Notes: a model not told the origin generated them from the sequence alone. A stretch of DNA of 64,000 nucleotides from Carboxylicivirga sp. (GCA_025210475.1 JAOARW010000046.1:1-64000); one strand, 5' to 3'; counted from the stretch's first letter, positions 35,770 through 45,906 are shown. Made by a program: numbers and translations.

Positions 35770-37158
35770 TTACAAACAACTGACGCTGGTTCCTTGCTGG
35801 CCGCATACCACACAGGAATCGCATTTATCGAATTCGCCTCTGAATCGTTTTTCAACCAGGCTGCGAATGTTTTCTTTCAATGGTTCAACCCGTATTTTCT
35901 CAATCACTTCGTAGGCGAAGGCAAACATTAATAAAATACGACCTTCGTTTTCGTTAATGCCTCGTGCTCTCAGGTAGAACATTGCTTCGTCATCCAGCTG
36001 ACCAACTGTTGCTCCGTGACTACACTTTACATCATCGGCATAAATCTCTAACTGAGGCTTGCTGTTTATTTTTGCATTTTCAGTCAGCAGAAGGTTGTTA
36101 TTGCTTTGATAAGCGTTGGTTTTCTGTGCATCGGGTCTTACCAGCACACGGCCGGTGAAAGCACCTGAAGCAGAGTCGTCCATAACACCTTTAAACAATT
36201 CAAAGCTCTGACAATTAGGATGCGCGTGGTCGATAAATGAATAGTTATCAACATGCTGATTTTTATCACTGAGGTATAAACCATAAACATGGCTTTCGCA
36301 CTGCTCATCATCCATGGTTACCCGAATGTTGTTTCTGGTTACACCCGAATGAAGCGTCAGGCTATTCGTAAGAATGTTCGAGTGCTTTTTCTGGTTGATG
36401 TACATCCCAGAAACCTGTGTTGTCAGGTTATGCTGATTTTGCAGGTTGTAAATATCAAACACACTGTTCTCTTGCACAAATACCTCGGTGAGGTTGTTAA
36501 TTACAAATTTTTGTGGCGAGATGGTGTGATCGCAAAGCATCACTTTAACCTGGGCATTTTCTTCTACGACAATCAGGTTGCGCTGAAAAACCATGCGATC
36601 CTGCTCGCTGGTCATGATGTTGACCAGCTGAATTGGTTTTTCAACAACCACGCCTTTGGGAATATAAATAAAGGCGCCATCCTGAGCAAATGCTGTATTC
36701 ATAGCCGCCATGGCATCAGAATTACCGTTGGTGTGTTCGCCGTAATATTTGTTGAATATTTCAGGGTGTTCAGCTGCTTTTTCTTTTAAACTTCCGATGA
36801 TTACACCTTTTGGGAGTTCAGAAGTGTTATCCTGGCTGGCGTACCAACCGTTTACCAGAAAAATATTATAGGTATCCAGATTAGGAACATCGCAATTGAA
36901 AGATTTTACTGATCCATTGATGGCTGCATCGGCGGAAAAAGCAAAGTCGAAAGTTCCTTTAAAATAAGGCTGAAGATTGGTGTATTTGTATTCTTCTACT
37001 TTGTGCGATGGAATGCCTTTGGCTGCAAAAACTTCAAAAGCTTCTGCACGCAGGCTATTCATCTTTTCTGAAGCACCATCTGTTAAAAGAGAAAGATTTT
37101 CTCGGTATATCTGGCTATATTCTTCTTGCAGATTTACAATTCGGCAAGTTTTATTCAT
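35770..37158 (-). CDS. sufD: Fe-S cluster assembly protein SufD
   Basis: SufD is the SufB-like scaffold partner in the SufBC2D complex. The 462-residue protein has the helical N-terminus (FAAKGIPSHKVEEYKYTNL) and the right-handed parallel beta-helix core (QVKVMLCDHTISPQKFVINN, YADDVKCSHGATVGQLDDEA). The C-terminal tail CDSCVVCGQQGTSVSC is cysteine-rich (four Cys in the last 17 residues), which I do not recall from E. coli SufD. It lies between sufC and sufS; 99 bp separate it from sufS and 127 bp from sufC. Confidence 0.96.
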   Translation of the reverse strand: MNKTCRIVNLQEEYSQIYRENLSLLTDGASEKMNSLRAEAFEVFAAKGIPSHKVEEYKYTNLQPYFKGTFDFAFSADAAINGSVKSFNCDVPNLDTYNIFLVNGWYASQDNTSELPKGVIIGSLKEKAAEHPEIFNKYYGEHTNGNSDAMAAMNTAFAQDGAFIYIPKGVVVEKPIQLVNIMTSEQDRMVFQRNLIVVEENAQVKVMLCDHTISPQKFVINNLTEVFVQENSVFDIYNLQNQHNLTTQVSGMYINQKKHSNILTNSLTLHSGVTRNNIRVTMDDEQCESHVYGLYLSDKNQHVDNYSFIDHAHPNCQSFELFKGVMDDSASGAFTGRVLVRPDAQKTNAYQSNNNLLLTENAKINSKPQLEIYADDVKCSHGATVGQLDDEAMFYLRARGINENEGRILLMFAFAYEVIEKIRVEPLKENIRSLVEKRFRGEFDKCDSCVVCGQQGTSVSCL

Positions 37159-37167
37159 AATCCTACA

Positions 37168-37284
37168 ATTTAGTATTGAGTATCGAGTACAAAGTTTTAC
37201 CCTTTTTCTTTTTATAAAATGAGTAAGCGTTAGTCATTAATGGAGAAACAATAATGAAACTCTACTTTGTACTCACTACTAAAT
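37168..37284. repeat. Imperfect inverted repeat between sufD and sufC
   Basis: ATTTAGTATTGAGTATCGAG (from 37168) plus TACAAAGT is matched in inverted orientation by ACTTTGTACTCACTACTAAAT (ending 37284), leaving a ~60-bp centre. The outer arm touches the sufC stop codon. It would form a long stem in the suf mRNA and may set the relative amounts of sufC and sufD products (inference). Confidence 0.6.
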
Positions 37285-37285
37285 G

Positions 37286-38038
37286 TTAATCTTCAAACTT
37301 TTTTTTAATCCAGTCGTAGCCTTTTTCTTCTAATTCGTAGGCTAGTTCTTTACCTGCCGATTTAACGATACGACCTTTGTAAAGTACGTGTACGTAATCG
37401 GGTACAATGTGATCGAGCAGGCGCTGGTAGTGCGTGATGACAATGGTAGAAGTGGTTGGTGATTTAAGCTTATTAACACCATTGGCAACCACACGCAATG
37501 CATCAATGTCCAGACCGGAATCAGTTTCGTCCAGAATAGCTAATTTAGGCTCTAACATGGCCATCTGGAAGATCTCGTTCTTCTTTTTCTCGCCACCTGA
37601 AAAACCTTCGTTAACCGAACGATTCGTCAGGTTTGAGTCGATCTCCACCAATTTCTTCTTTTCGCGCATTAACTTAAGGAATTCGCTGGCCGAGTATGGC
37701 TCTTCCTCTCTGTATTTACGATGCTCGTTGATGGCTGTTCGCATGAAATTAACCATGCTTACACCTGGAATTTCAACCGGGTACTGGAAGCTTAAGAATA
37801 AGCCTTCACGGGCTCTGTCTTCCGGTGCCAGGTCTAATAAATCTTTATCATTAAAGGTAACGCTACCTTCATTTACTTCGAATTTTTCGTTACCGGCCAA
37901 TACGGATGATAAGGTACTTTTACCTGAACCATTGGGCCCCATGATGGCATGAACTTCGCCTGGTTTAATCTCCAGGTTAATACCTCTTAGTATTTCTTTG
38001 TCATCTATTTTGGCGTGTAAATCTTTAATGACTAACAT
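37286..38038 (-). CDS. sufC: Fe-S assembly ATPase SufC
   Basis: SufC is the ABC-type ATPase of the SufBC2D scaffold. The 250-residue protein has Walker A GPNGSGKSTL (about 34-43), the signature FSGGEKKKNEIFQ (about 145-157) and Walker B LAILDETDSGLDIDAL (about 166-181). The KKKNEI after the signature and DETDSGLD are typical of SufC rather than transporter ATPases. It lies 45 bp after sufB. Confidence 0.98.
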   Translation of the reverse strand: MLVIKDLHAKIDDKEILRGINLEIKPGEVHAIMGPNGSGKSTLSSVLAGNEKFEVNEGSVTFNDKDLLDLAPEDRAREGLFLSFQYPVEIPGVSMVNFMRTAINEHRKYREEEPYSASEFLKLMREKKKLVEIDSNLTNRSVNEGFSGGEKKKNEIFQMAMLEPKLAILDETDSGLDIDALRVVANGVNKLKSPTTSTIVITHYQRLLDHIVPDYVHVLYKGRIVKSAGKELAYELEEKGYDWIKKKFED

Positions 38039-38083
38039 ATGTTGATACTGTATTTGTTACTTAATTGCTTTAACTAAAATTGA

Positions 38084-39532
38084 TTAACCGACGCTGCCTT
38101 CGAGGCTTATTTGTAATAGCTTTTGCGCCTCAACTGCAAATTCCATCGGCAACTGATTGATCACTTCTTTTACGTAACCGTTAACGATTAATCCCACAGC
38201 ATCTTCGGTGCTTAAGCCACGCTGGTTACAATAGAATATCTGATCTTCACCAATTTTGGAGGTGGTTGCTTCGTGTTCAACCTTGGCCGTGTTATTGGCG
38301 ATTTCGAGATAAGGGAAGGTGTGTGCTCCACACTTATCGCCCAATAGCAATGAATCACATTGGCTAAAGTTGCGGGCATTTTCAGCCTTTTTAGATACTT
38401 TAACCAGTCCTCGATAACTATTTTGACTTTTACCTGCCGAAACACCTTTGGATACAATCAGACTTCGAGTGTTTTTACCAAGGTGAATCATTTTTGTACC
38501 TGTATCGGCTTGCTGGTAATTGTTGGTAACAGCAACGCTGTAAAACTCACCAACGGAATGATCGCCCTGTAAAACACAGCTTGGGTATTTCCAGGTAATG
38601 GCCGAACCGGTTTCTACCTGTGTCCACATCACCTTGGAATAATCTCCCTTGCAAATGGCTCGTTTAGTTACGAAGTTGTATATACCACCTTTTCCTTCTT
38701 TGTCGCCCGGATACCAGTTCTGAACGGTTGAATATTTCACTTCTGCACGTTCCATTGTTACGATTTCCACAATGGCAGCGTGCAGCTGGTTTTCGTCGCG
38801 TTGAGGGGCGGTACAGCCTTCCAGGTAGCTGACATAACTGTCGTCGTCTGCAACAATTAAGGTACGTTCAAACTGCCCGGTATTCATGGCGTTAATTCGG
38901 AAGTAGGTTGATAATTCCATGGGGCATCGAACGCCTTTGGGAATGTATACAAACGATCCATCACTAAATACGGCTGCATTTAATGCCCCAAAGAAATTGT
39001 CCTGATGTGGAACAACAGATCCCAGGTATTTCTTTATAAGGTCAGGATATTCCTGAATTGCTTCGCTAATGGAACAGAAAATAATGCCTTTTTCAGCCAG
39101 TGTTTCCTTAAAGGTTGTTTTAACCGACATACTGTCAATAACGGCATCAACAGCCACACCGGCCAACACCTTTTGTTCATCCAGAGGTATGCCCAGTTTA
39201 TCAAAGGTTGCCTTTAATTCCGGATCAACATCATCCATGCTTTCCAATTCGGGTTTCTTCTTTGGAACGGCATAATAAATAATGTCCTGAAAGTCGATGG
39301 GCGGTATATTAAGGTGTGCCCAATCCGGTTGTTCCATCGTTAACCAATGGTGATAGGCCTTTAAACGAAATTCAAGCATAAATTCAGGCTCGTTTTTTTT
39401 TGCCGAAATTTTGCGGATAATGTCTTCGTTTAAGCCTTTGGGGAATTCCTCCATTTCAATATCGGAATAGAACCCATACTTATATTCTCCACCGGTTACT
39501 TCTTCTAATATTTTATCTTGATCTTCAGCCAT
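38084..39532 (-). CDS. sufB: Fe-S cluster assembly protein SufB
   Basis: SufB is the main scaffold on which Fe-S clusters are built. The 482-residue protein is full length and strongly conserved: [93 protein letters not shown] and the C-terminal [20 protein letters not shown] segment. It is the first gene of a leftward sufB-C-D-S-E-DUF59 operon, and a promoter-like site lies at 39636-39666. Confidence 0.98.
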   Translation of the reverse strand: MAEDQDKILEEVTGGEYKYGFYSDIEMEEFPKGLNEDIIRKISAKKNEPEFMLEFRLKAYHHWLTMEQPDWAHLNIPPIDFQDIIYYAVPKKKPELESMDDVDPELKATFDKLGIPLDEQKVLAGVAVDAVIDSMSVKTTFKETLAEKGIIFCSISEAIQEYPDLIKKYLGSVVPHQDNFFGALNAAVFSDGSFVYIPKGVRCPMELSTYFRINAMNTGQFERTLIVADDDSYVSYLEGCTAPQRDENQLHAAIVEIVTMERAEVKYSTVQNWYPGDKEGKGGIYNFVTKRAICKGDYSKVMWTQVETGSAITWKYPSCVLQGDHSVGEFYSVAVTNNYQQADTGTKMIHLGKNTRSLIVSKGVSAGKSQNSYRGLVKVSKKAENARNFSQCDSLLLGDKCGAHTFPYLEIANNTAKVEHEATTSKIGEDQIFYCNQRGLSTEDAVGLIVNGYVKEVINQLPMEFAVEAQKLLQISLEGSVG

Positions 39533-39635
39533 ACTGTTCTTTAACTCGTGTTCGTCAATCTAACAATGAATCATATTTTAAGTTCATTGTAGAAATTCAT
39601 TCAGTAAAAAGCGATTTCTTTTGGTTATTGGTGCG

Positions 39636-39666
39636 CAAAAATAAGTAATTATTAAGATTAAATAAA
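39636..39666 (-). promoter_or_regulatory. Putative suf operon promoter
   Basis: On the minus strand, TTTA (39666-39663), 19 bp, then TATTTTTG (39643-39636) fits the Bacteroidetes promoter pattern with one -33 mismatch. It is about 100 bp upstream of sufB. I saw no recognisable IscR- or Fur-type palindrome in the 290-bp gap. Confidence 0.55.
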
Positions 39667-39823
39667 AATTTGATATCGCGTTTTATGTGCTTTACAACAT
39701 TGTACAAACAATTTGAAATGACTCGTTTTGCATCTGTTTAATTAATCGATTTTAGAGCGGGCATTGGTACTGGACTTGACCAAGTGAATGTAATAACAGG
39801 TACTTAAAATACCGAAATTAATT

Positions 39824-40264
39824 TTATCCAAATTTAATTCCAGATGCATCACCAGGCAGGATAAAACCTCCGGGGCGCTGGTCTAAAATTTTTTTATACA
39901 TGCCTTTTGCCATGTTTTGAGCACGCATTTTTGCTTTCTCAGCCAATTCCCCTTCAAACATTTGGTCGATGGTTTTGTGCCATAGACTGACCCATTGATC
40001 GAAATGAGCGGTGGTAATGGCACTCTTAAATGCTTTATCTATACCATGGTGTGCTTTGGCCGGATTACCATCAAAGCCTTTTTTATCCATTAAGTTTAAT
40101 TCCCAGAAAGCGGTGAGGAGCTCATAATGCTTTTCCCATTCTTCATCAGATTTAATGGCATAATTAAAAAAAGGCCCTAATATATCGTCTTTTTGCACTT
40201 TACTATAAAAGGCGCGTACTAATTTTTCTATATCGTTTCGTGTTTGTAATTTAGTTTTTACCAT
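39824..40264 (-). CDS. Group III truncated hemoglobin
   Basis: The start is taken at MVKTKLQTRND (40264), which gives 146 residues; the longer frame adds an unrelated N-terminus. The globin pattern matches group III truncated hemoglobins: LVRAFYSKVQKDDILGPFF, WEKHYELLTAFWELNLMDKK, AKAHHGIDKAF and HFDQWVSLWHKTIDQMFEG. Such globins bind heme and are linked to oxygen or nitric-oxide chemistry. The start codons of this gene and of the divergent oxidoreductase are close, so they share a regulatory region. Confidence 0.92.
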   Translation of the reverse strand: MVKTKLQTRNDIEKLVRAFYSKVQKDDILGPFFNYAIKSDEEWEKHYELLTAFWELNLMDKKGFDGNPAKAHHGIDKAFKSAITTAHFDQWVSLWHKTIDQMFEGELAEKAKMRAQNMAKGMYKKILDQRPGGFILPGDASGIKFG

Positions 40265-40369
40265 TTGAGTATTTTTATTACTTACTTTGAAAACAGAGCC
40301 AATAGGAATTTGTTTATGATTCCTCTGAGCTTTGTGAATAATCATTTCAAAAAAAATAAGATAGAAGCA

Positions 40370-43288
40370 ATGCCCGAGGTCGGAAATATATTTGATGAAC
40401 TTTCGAAAAAAATAAAAGGTGAATTAATATTTGATGAAGCATCACGCATTATATACAGCACGGATGCGTCAGCCTATTACGAGAAACCTACCGGAATTGT
40501 AACGCCTCGCGATCATATAGATATTAAAGAGATTATTCAATTTGCGCAAAAGCATCAAGTCAATTTGATTCCGCGTGCAGCTGGTACGTCGTTGGCCGGC
40601 CAGGTAGTTGGTGCTGGTTTAGTGGTGGATGTTGGCCGCCATATGAATAAAATTCTGGAAGTAAATCAACAAGAGCGGTGGGTAAGGGTGCAGCCTGGCG
40701 TTGTACTCGATGAATTAAATCAATACCTCGAAGCTTACGGGTTATTTTTCGGACCTGAGACTTCGACTTCCAACCGTTGCATGATAGGAGGGATGGTTGG
40801 TAATAATTCTTGTGGAGCTCATTCATTAATTTATGGAAGTACCCGTGATCATACGCTTGAGTTGAAAGGCTATTTAAGTAATGCCGATGAAGTTGTATTT
40901 AAGGAGCTTCAGAAGTGGGAGTTTGATAAAAAGTGCCGGGATGAGTCTTTTGAGGGAGAGATTTATACGTCCATTCGGGATATTTTAACGAATAAGGAAA
41001 ATCGAAAAAATATAACTAAAGAGTTTCCACATTCGAAAATTCATCGAAGAAATACAGGTTATGCACTGGATTACCTGGTTAATAGTTATCCTTTTGCCGA
41101 AGAGGGTGCTTCCTTTAATATGTGTCAGTTGTTGGCCGGTTCGGAAGGTACCCTCATGTTTACCACTGAAATAAAATTGAATCTGGTGGAGAGGCCGCCT
41201 AGAGACAAGGGGTTGGTCTGCGTGCATTTCAATTCTCTGGAAGAGGCTTTGGAAGCGAACCTGATCGGGCTTAAATATGAGCCTGGTGCCATTGAGTTAA
41301 TGGACAAGGCAATTATGGATCTGACCAAAGGCAATGTGCTGCAGAATAGGAATCGCTTTTTTGTAGAAGGTGATCCGGCAGCTCTTTTGTTGGTTGAGTT
41401 TGCCCGCGATAGTCAAAGTGAGGTAAATAAGCTTGCTGAGGCTATGATTAAAGAAATGCAGGAAAAAGGGTTTGGCTATGCTTACCCGGTGTTGTATGGT
41501 TCCGATATTAATAAGGTATGGAATCTTAGAAAAGCTGGTTTGGGCGTATTGGCCAATATGCCCGGGGATGATCGTCCCGTTCCGGTAATTGAAGATACAG
41601 CTGTGCGCCCTGTTGATTTGCCCGCTTTTATAGCTGAAATAAAAGTGATGCTTAAGAAGTTTGGGAAAGAATGTGTTTATTATGCCCACATTGGTACTGG
41701 CGAATTACACCTGCGACCAGTTTTAAATATGAAAAAAGAAGCTGATGTTGAAGCTTTTTATAACATTGCGCGTGAAACGGCTTTAATTGTTAAGAAATAT
41801 AAGGGGTCACTGAGTGGTGAGCATGGCGATGGGCGATTACGAGGGCAGTTTATTCCTTTGATGGTAGGTGATTATAACTATCAGCTTTTTAAGGATGTTA
41901 AAAAACTGTTTGACCCACAGGGGATTTTAAATGATAAAAAAATAACTGATACACCTTCGATGAATACCTCCATGAGGTATAAGAAACTCGATGATGAAAT
42001 TGAAGATGATTTGGTTTTTAACTGGTCTTCAACCCTTGGTATGGGGAGAGCAGCTGAAAAATGTACCGGTTCTGGCGATTGTCGCAAAAGTCATTTGATT
42101 GGCGGAACCATGTGTCCGAGTTACATGGGATCTCGCAATGAGCAACAATCCACCAGGGCACGCGCGAATATGCTTCGCGAATTTTTTGCCGGAACCATAC
42201 CTGCCAACAAGCTTGGTTTCGATGAAGTGAAAAGTGTGCTGGATTTATGTTTGTCTTGTAAGGCCTGTAAAACTGAGTGTCCAAGTAATGTGGACATGAG
42301 TAAACTGAAGGCAGAATTCCTCAATACTTACCACAATAAATTTGGAGTTCCTTTACGAAGCAGAATGGTGGCCACTTTGCCAAAAATCAATTTTTTATTA
42401 ATGCCTTTTTCATACCTATATAATAAAGGTGTCAATGCGAAATTGGTGAAGAAGCTCAATGAAAGATATTTTGGCTTTTCCAGCAAAAGGGATTTGCCAT
42501 TATTGTCAAGGCAGTCGTTTAGTACCTGGGATAAAAAACGTAAAGCATCAAATAATAAGAAGATAGTTTATCTGTTTGCCGATGAATTCACTAATTATAA
42601 CGATGATCAAGTTGGTATTGCTGCCGTGTTGTTGTTAGAGCGTTTGGGTTATAAAGTGGTTCTGATGCGACAGATGATTAGTGGTAGAACCTATTTATCC
42701 AAGGGGCTGTTGCATGATGCTGCCAAAATAGCCAAACAAAATGTTGCTAAGATGGCAAAGTTAGTGAATGAGCAACATCCTTTAATTGGCCTTGAACCGT
42801 CTGCTATTTTAACCATCCGCGATGAATATCCTGAGTTGGTGTCTGAAGATTTGAAGAATGAAGCAGATTTGTTAGCCAATAATACCTATACATTCGAAGA
42901 GTTTGTTGCCAGGGAGTTGGATAATGGATGCATTGCTTCTGATCTTTTTACAAATGATGAGAAGCATGTGAGGTTTCATGCTCATTGTTATCAGAAGGCG
43001 CTTTCGGATACTAGCTTGACAAAAAAGATATTGGAGATACCAAATAATTATAGCGTAGAAGAAATTCCTTCCGGTTGTTGTGGAATGGCAGGTTCCTTTG
43101 GTTATGAAAAGGAACATTATGATCTATCGATGAAAATTGGTGAACTGGTCTTGTTTCCTGAGGTAAGAAAAAGTAAAGATACATCATTGTTAGTGGCAGC
43201 AGGAACATCCTGTCGTCATCAGATTAAAGATGGTACGGATGTGTTAGCCATGCATCCGGCGCAGGTCTTGTACGATGCTTTAAAATAA
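40370..43288 (+). CDS. FAD-linked oxidase with 4Fe-4S and cysteine-rich (CCG) domains
   Basis: A fusion of GlcD-like and GlcF-like parts, similar to large D-lactate/D-2-hydroxyacid dehydrogenases. The start at MPEVGNIFDEL was chosen (972 residues) because homologues start close to FDELSKKIKGE; 40316 is an alternative. In order: FAD-binding PCMH domain (~45-215, LIPRAAGTSLAGQVVGAG, GGMVGNNSCGAHSL), FAD-oxidase C domain (to ~530, SLSGEHGDGRLRGQF), a ferredoxin-like domain with CTGSGDCRKSHLIGGTMC and CLSCKACKTECPSNVD, and a cysteine-rich domain (HCYQKALSD, SGCCGMAGSFGYE). Substrate is probably a 2-hydroxyacid. It passes electrons to the quinone pool or another acceptor (family knowledge). Confidence 0.92.
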   Translation: MPEVGNIFDELSKKIKGELIFDEASRIIYSTDASAYYEKPTGIVTPRDHIDIKEIIQFAQKHQVNLIPRAAGTSLAGQVVGAGLVVDVGRHMNKILEVNQQERWVRVQPGVVLDELNQYLEAYGLFFGPETSTSNRCMIGGMVGNNSCGAHSLIYGSTRDHTLELKGYLSNADEVVFKELQKWEFDKKCRDESFEGEIYTSIRDILTNKENRKNITKEFPHSKIHRRNTGYALDYLVNSYPFAEEGASFNMCQLLAGSEGTLMFTTEIKLNLVERPPRDKGLVCVHFNSLEEALEANLIGLKYEPGAIELMDKAIMDLTKGNVLQNRNRFFVEGDPAALLLVEFARDSQSEVNKLAEAMIKEMQEKGFGYAYPVLYGSDINKVWNLRKAGLGVLANMPGDDRPVPVIEDTAVRPVDLPAFIAEIKVMLKKFGKECVYYAHIGTGELHLRPVLNMKKEADVEAFYNIARETALIVKKYKGSLSGEHGDGRLRGQFIPLMVGDYNYQLFKDVKKLFDPQGILNDKKITDTPSMNTSMRYKKLDDEIEDDLVFNWSSTLGMGRAAEKCTGSGDCRKSHLIGGTMCPSYMGSRNEQQSTRARANMLREFFAGTIPANKLGFDEVKSVLDLCLSCKACKTECPSNVDMSKLKAEFLNTYHNKFGVPLRSRMVATLPKINFLLMPFSYLYNKGVNAKLVKKLNERYFGFSSKRDLPLLSRQSFSTWDKKRKASNNKKIVYLFADEFTNYNDDQVGIAAVLLLERLGYKVVLMRQMISGRTYLSKGLLHDAAKIAKQNVAKMAKLVNEQHPLIGLEPSAILTIRDEYPELVSEDLKNEADLLANNTYTFEEFVARELDNGCIASDLFTNDEKHVRFHAHCYQKALSDTSLTKKILEIPNNYSVEEIPSGCCGMAGSFGYEKEHYDLSMKIGELVLFPEVRKSKDTSLLVAAGTSCRHQIKDGTDVLAMHPAQVLYDALK

Positions 43289-43642
43289 TACTTGAACTTG
43301 GCCGTGCGCTTTTTTAACTTTGCGCTTGAGTTTTAAAAGAGCATTAAATAGTAAGTGTGGATTTATTGCCAAAATAAAGGTCTGAACCTGGTCTGAAAAA
43401 CATGACAAATGACAATTGCTTACAATTTTTGACTATTAGAGGTGATCTGTTTTGGTGATATATGTCATGAAGTGCTAAATAACATGTTTGATAAAAATAT
43501 AAAATGCAGATATATAGGGAATTGTGTAAAAGTCAAAAAAAATCAAATTTCCTTACAAATTATAATGCGGTTATATAAAAATATCTATTTTTGAACCATA
43601 GTAATACAATTAACAAGATCCAACATTTAATACCTTTTCAAT
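43289..43642 (+). promoter_or_regulatory. Upstream region of glutamate dehydrogenase 1
   Basis: No gene is present in these 354 bp. I see a -7-like box TATTTTTG (43586-43593), about 50 bp before the start codon, without a good -33 partner. Two small direct repeats lie upstream: GGTCTGAA at 43379-43386 and 43390-43397 (11-bp spacing) and ATGACAA twice in tandem (43402-43415). These could be regulator sites. Confidence 0.4.
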
Positions 43643-44983
43643 ATGGACGCTAAGATGAAGGAATTCATGGATAGCGTTAGGGTTAAGAACCCTGGCGAAG
43701 ACGAATTTTTGCAAGCAGTGCAAGAAGTTGTAGAAACAGTTTGGGATTTTTATCAGGAAAACCCACACTATAAAAAAGCTAAGATACTGGAACGTATGTG
43801 TGAACCTGAAAGGGTAATTATGTTCCGTGTACCATGGGTTGACGATAGTGGCGAGGTACAGGTTAACCGTGGTTTCCGTGTTGAGTTTAACTCAGCTATC
43901 GGACCTTACAAAGGCGGATTGCGTTTCCACCCAAGTGTAACATTGAGTGGTCTTAAGTTTTTAGGATTTGAGCAGACTTTCAAAAACAGCTTAACAACAT
44001 TACCTATGGGTGGTGGTAAAGGTGGTTCTGACTTCAATCCTAAAGGAAAGTCTGATAACGAAATCATGCGTTTCTGCCAGGCTTTCATGAGCGAACTATT
44101 CCGTCATATTGGACCTAATACAGACGTGCCAGCTGGTGATATCGGCGTTGGTGGTCGCGAAATAGGTTACCTATTTGGTCAATATAAGAAGTTACGCAAC
44201 GAATTTACTGGTGTATTAACAGGTAAAGGTGCTGAGTACGGTGGTTCTTTAATCCGTCCTGAAGCAACTGGTTTTGGTGCCATTTATTTCGTTCGCGAGA
44301 TGTTAGCTACCAAAGGTGAAACAATGAAGGGTAAAACCGTTTCAGTTTCAGGATTTGGTAACGTGGCTTGGGGTGCTGCCCTTAAAGCTGTAGAGTATGG
44401 AGCAAAAGTAGTGACAATCTCTGGTCCTGATGGATATGTATATGATCCGGAAGGTATCTCGGGCGATAAGATTGATTATATGCTTGAACTTCGTGCTTCG
44501 AACCAGGATATCGTTTCTCCTTATGCAGAAAGATACCCAGAAGCAACATTCTTCCCAGGTAAGAAGCCATGGGAGCAAAAGGTTGATATTGCTATCCCTT
44601 GTGCGATTCAGAATGAGTTGAACGAAGAGGATGCAAAAACTTTAATTGCTAATGGTTGTCAGGTTATTGCTGAAGCATCGAACATGGGATGTACAGCCGA
44701 AGCAGCTTTCTTAGCAACTGAGAAGATTGGATTTGCACCTGGTAAAGCAGTTAATGCTGGTGGTGTAGCCGTTTCTGGTTTAGAAATGACACAGAATAGC
44801 ATGCGCTTGAACTGGACAGAAAAAGAAGTGGATGATCGTTTGGATCAGATCATGACCAGTATTCATAATGCATGTGTGAAATACGGAACAGAGCCAAATG
44901 GTAAAGTAAATTACATCAAAGGAGCAAATATTGGCGGTTTTGTGAAAGTGGCCGACGCAATGATCGCTCAAGGTGTTGTTTAA
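43643..44983 (+). CDS. gdhA: Glutamate dehydrogenase 1 (hexameric, small-subunit type)
   Basis: Interconverts 2-oxoglutarate plus ammonium and glutamate. The 446-residue protein is full length for the ~450-residue hexameric type. Active-site motifs are intact: [31 protein letters not shown] with catalytic K126, [13 protein letters not shown] with the catalytic Asp, and the dinucleotide-binding VSGFGNVAWGAA. It is transcribed rightward and ends at a GC-rich hairpin (45008-45031). It is one of three GDH homologues in the window and closely resembles the one at 49691-51043. Cofactor preference cannot be read with confidence. Confidence 0.97.
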   Translation: MDAKMKEFMDSVRVKNPGEDEFLQAVQEVVETVWDFYQENPHYKKAKILERMCEPERVIMFRVPWVDDSGEVQVNRGFRVEFNSAIGPYKGGLRFHPSVTLSGLKFLGFEQTFKNSLTTLPMGGGKGGSDFNPKGKSDNEIMRFCQAFMSELFRHIGPNTDVPAGDIGVGGREIGYLFGQYKKLRNEFTGVLTGKGAEYGGSLIRPEATGFGAIYFVREMLATKGETMKGKTVSVSGFGNVAWGAALKAVEYGAKVVTISGPDGYVYDPEGISGDKIDYMLELRASNQDIVSPYAERYPEATFFPGKKPWEQKVDIAIPCAIQNELNEEDAKTLIANGCQVIAEASNMGCTAEAAFLATEKIGFAPGKAVNAGGVAVSGLEMTQNSMRLNWTEKEVDDRLDQIMTSIHNACVKYGTEPNGKVNYIKGANIGGFVKVADAMIAQGVV

Positions 44984-45007
44984 ATTTTTCTGAATGCAAC
45001 AAATATT

Positions 45008-45031
45008 GGCCGTCTCCTCCCCGGGACGGCC
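45008..45031 (+). terminator. Terminator of glutamate dehydrogenase 1
   Basis: GGCCGTC (45008-45014) pairs perfectly with GACGGCC (45025-45031); a moderately T-rich stretch follows. Confidence 0.75.
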
Positions 45032-45125
45032 TTCTTGTAAATTTTTGTTTAAAGAAAATCATATAGATATAGGCTGCAATCTTCATAAACATTGATATTT
45101 TTGCCGTTCACCAAAATTATTAGTT

Positions 45126-45890
45126 GTGATTGATACACATTCTCATATTTACCTGTCGGAGTTTGATGAAGATAGAAATGATGTGATAGAGCGCGCCAAA
45201 AATACTGGGATAGAGGCTGTTTTATTGCCTAATGTTGATGGAGAAACAATTGAGGCGATGCATCAGCTTGAGTCAGCCAATCAAGGCTTTTGTCATGCAA
45301 TGATGGGCGTTCATCCGACTTCTGTTAAAGCTGATTATCAGGAGGCTTTAAAGGAAGTAAAGGAGTATTTGGATAAGCGATCCTACATTGCCGTTGGTGA
45401 AATTGGAATTGATTTATATTGGGATAAAACATTTAGGCAAGAACAGATGCAGGCTTTTGAACAGCAAATAGTCTGGGCCAAAGAATTAAAGATCCCGATT
45501 GTGATTCACTGTCGCGATGCTTTTAGGGAGGTGTTCGAGGTTGTCGATAAGCAAATGGACGATAATTTAAAAGGAGTCTTCCATAGTTTTGGAGGTGGAA
45601 TTGAAGAAGCCAAACGCGTATTAAATTACCAAACGTTTATGTTGGGAATAAATGGCGTGGTTACTTTCAAAAACACCAACCTGCGTGAGACGCTAAAAGA
45701 AGTGCCTCTGAATAAGTTGGTTCTCGAAACTGATGCACCTTATCTGGCACCTGTTCCAAAGCGAGGCAGACGAAATGAACCGGCTTATCTGGGACGTATA
45801 GCTGAAACAATTGCCTTAGCTCATAATGTTTCAGTCGATGAGGTAAAAAAGCAAACGACGGCTAATGCCAAACAATTATTTGCATTATAG
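45126..45890 (+). CDS. tatD: TatD-family metal-dependent hydrolase
   Basis: A 254-residue TatD-type DNase/hydrolase with a GTG start. The TIM-barrel metal motifs are present: DTHSHIY (H5, H7), GEIGIDLYWD with the Glu ligand, VIHCRDAF, FHSFGG and LVLETDAPYLAP. TatD enzymes are cytosolic 3'-5' DNases or related phosphoesterases; the exact substrate is uncertain. It forms a tight pair with ansA 16 bp downstream. Confidence 0.95.
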   Translation: MIDTHSHIYLSEFDEDRNDVIERAKNTGIEAVLLPNVDGETIEAMHQLESANQGFCHAMMGVHPTSVKADYQEALKEVKEYLDKRSYIAVGEIGIDLYWDKTFRQEQMQAFEQQIVWAKELKIPIVIHCRDAFREVFEVVDKQMDDNLKGVFHSFGGGIEEAKRVLNYQTFMLGINGVVTFKNTNLRETLKEVPLNKLVLETDAPYLAPVPKRGRRNEPAYLGRIAETIALAHNVSVDEVKKQTTANAKQLFAL

Positions 45891-45906
45891 ATTAAAATAA
45901 GAAGAG

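Noticed and set aside
40265..40369. Longer start (TTG at 40265) for the FAD/Fe-S oxidoreductase
   Set aside because: It would abut the divergent globin start codon and leave no room for promoters; the extra residues do not resemble the family N-terminus.
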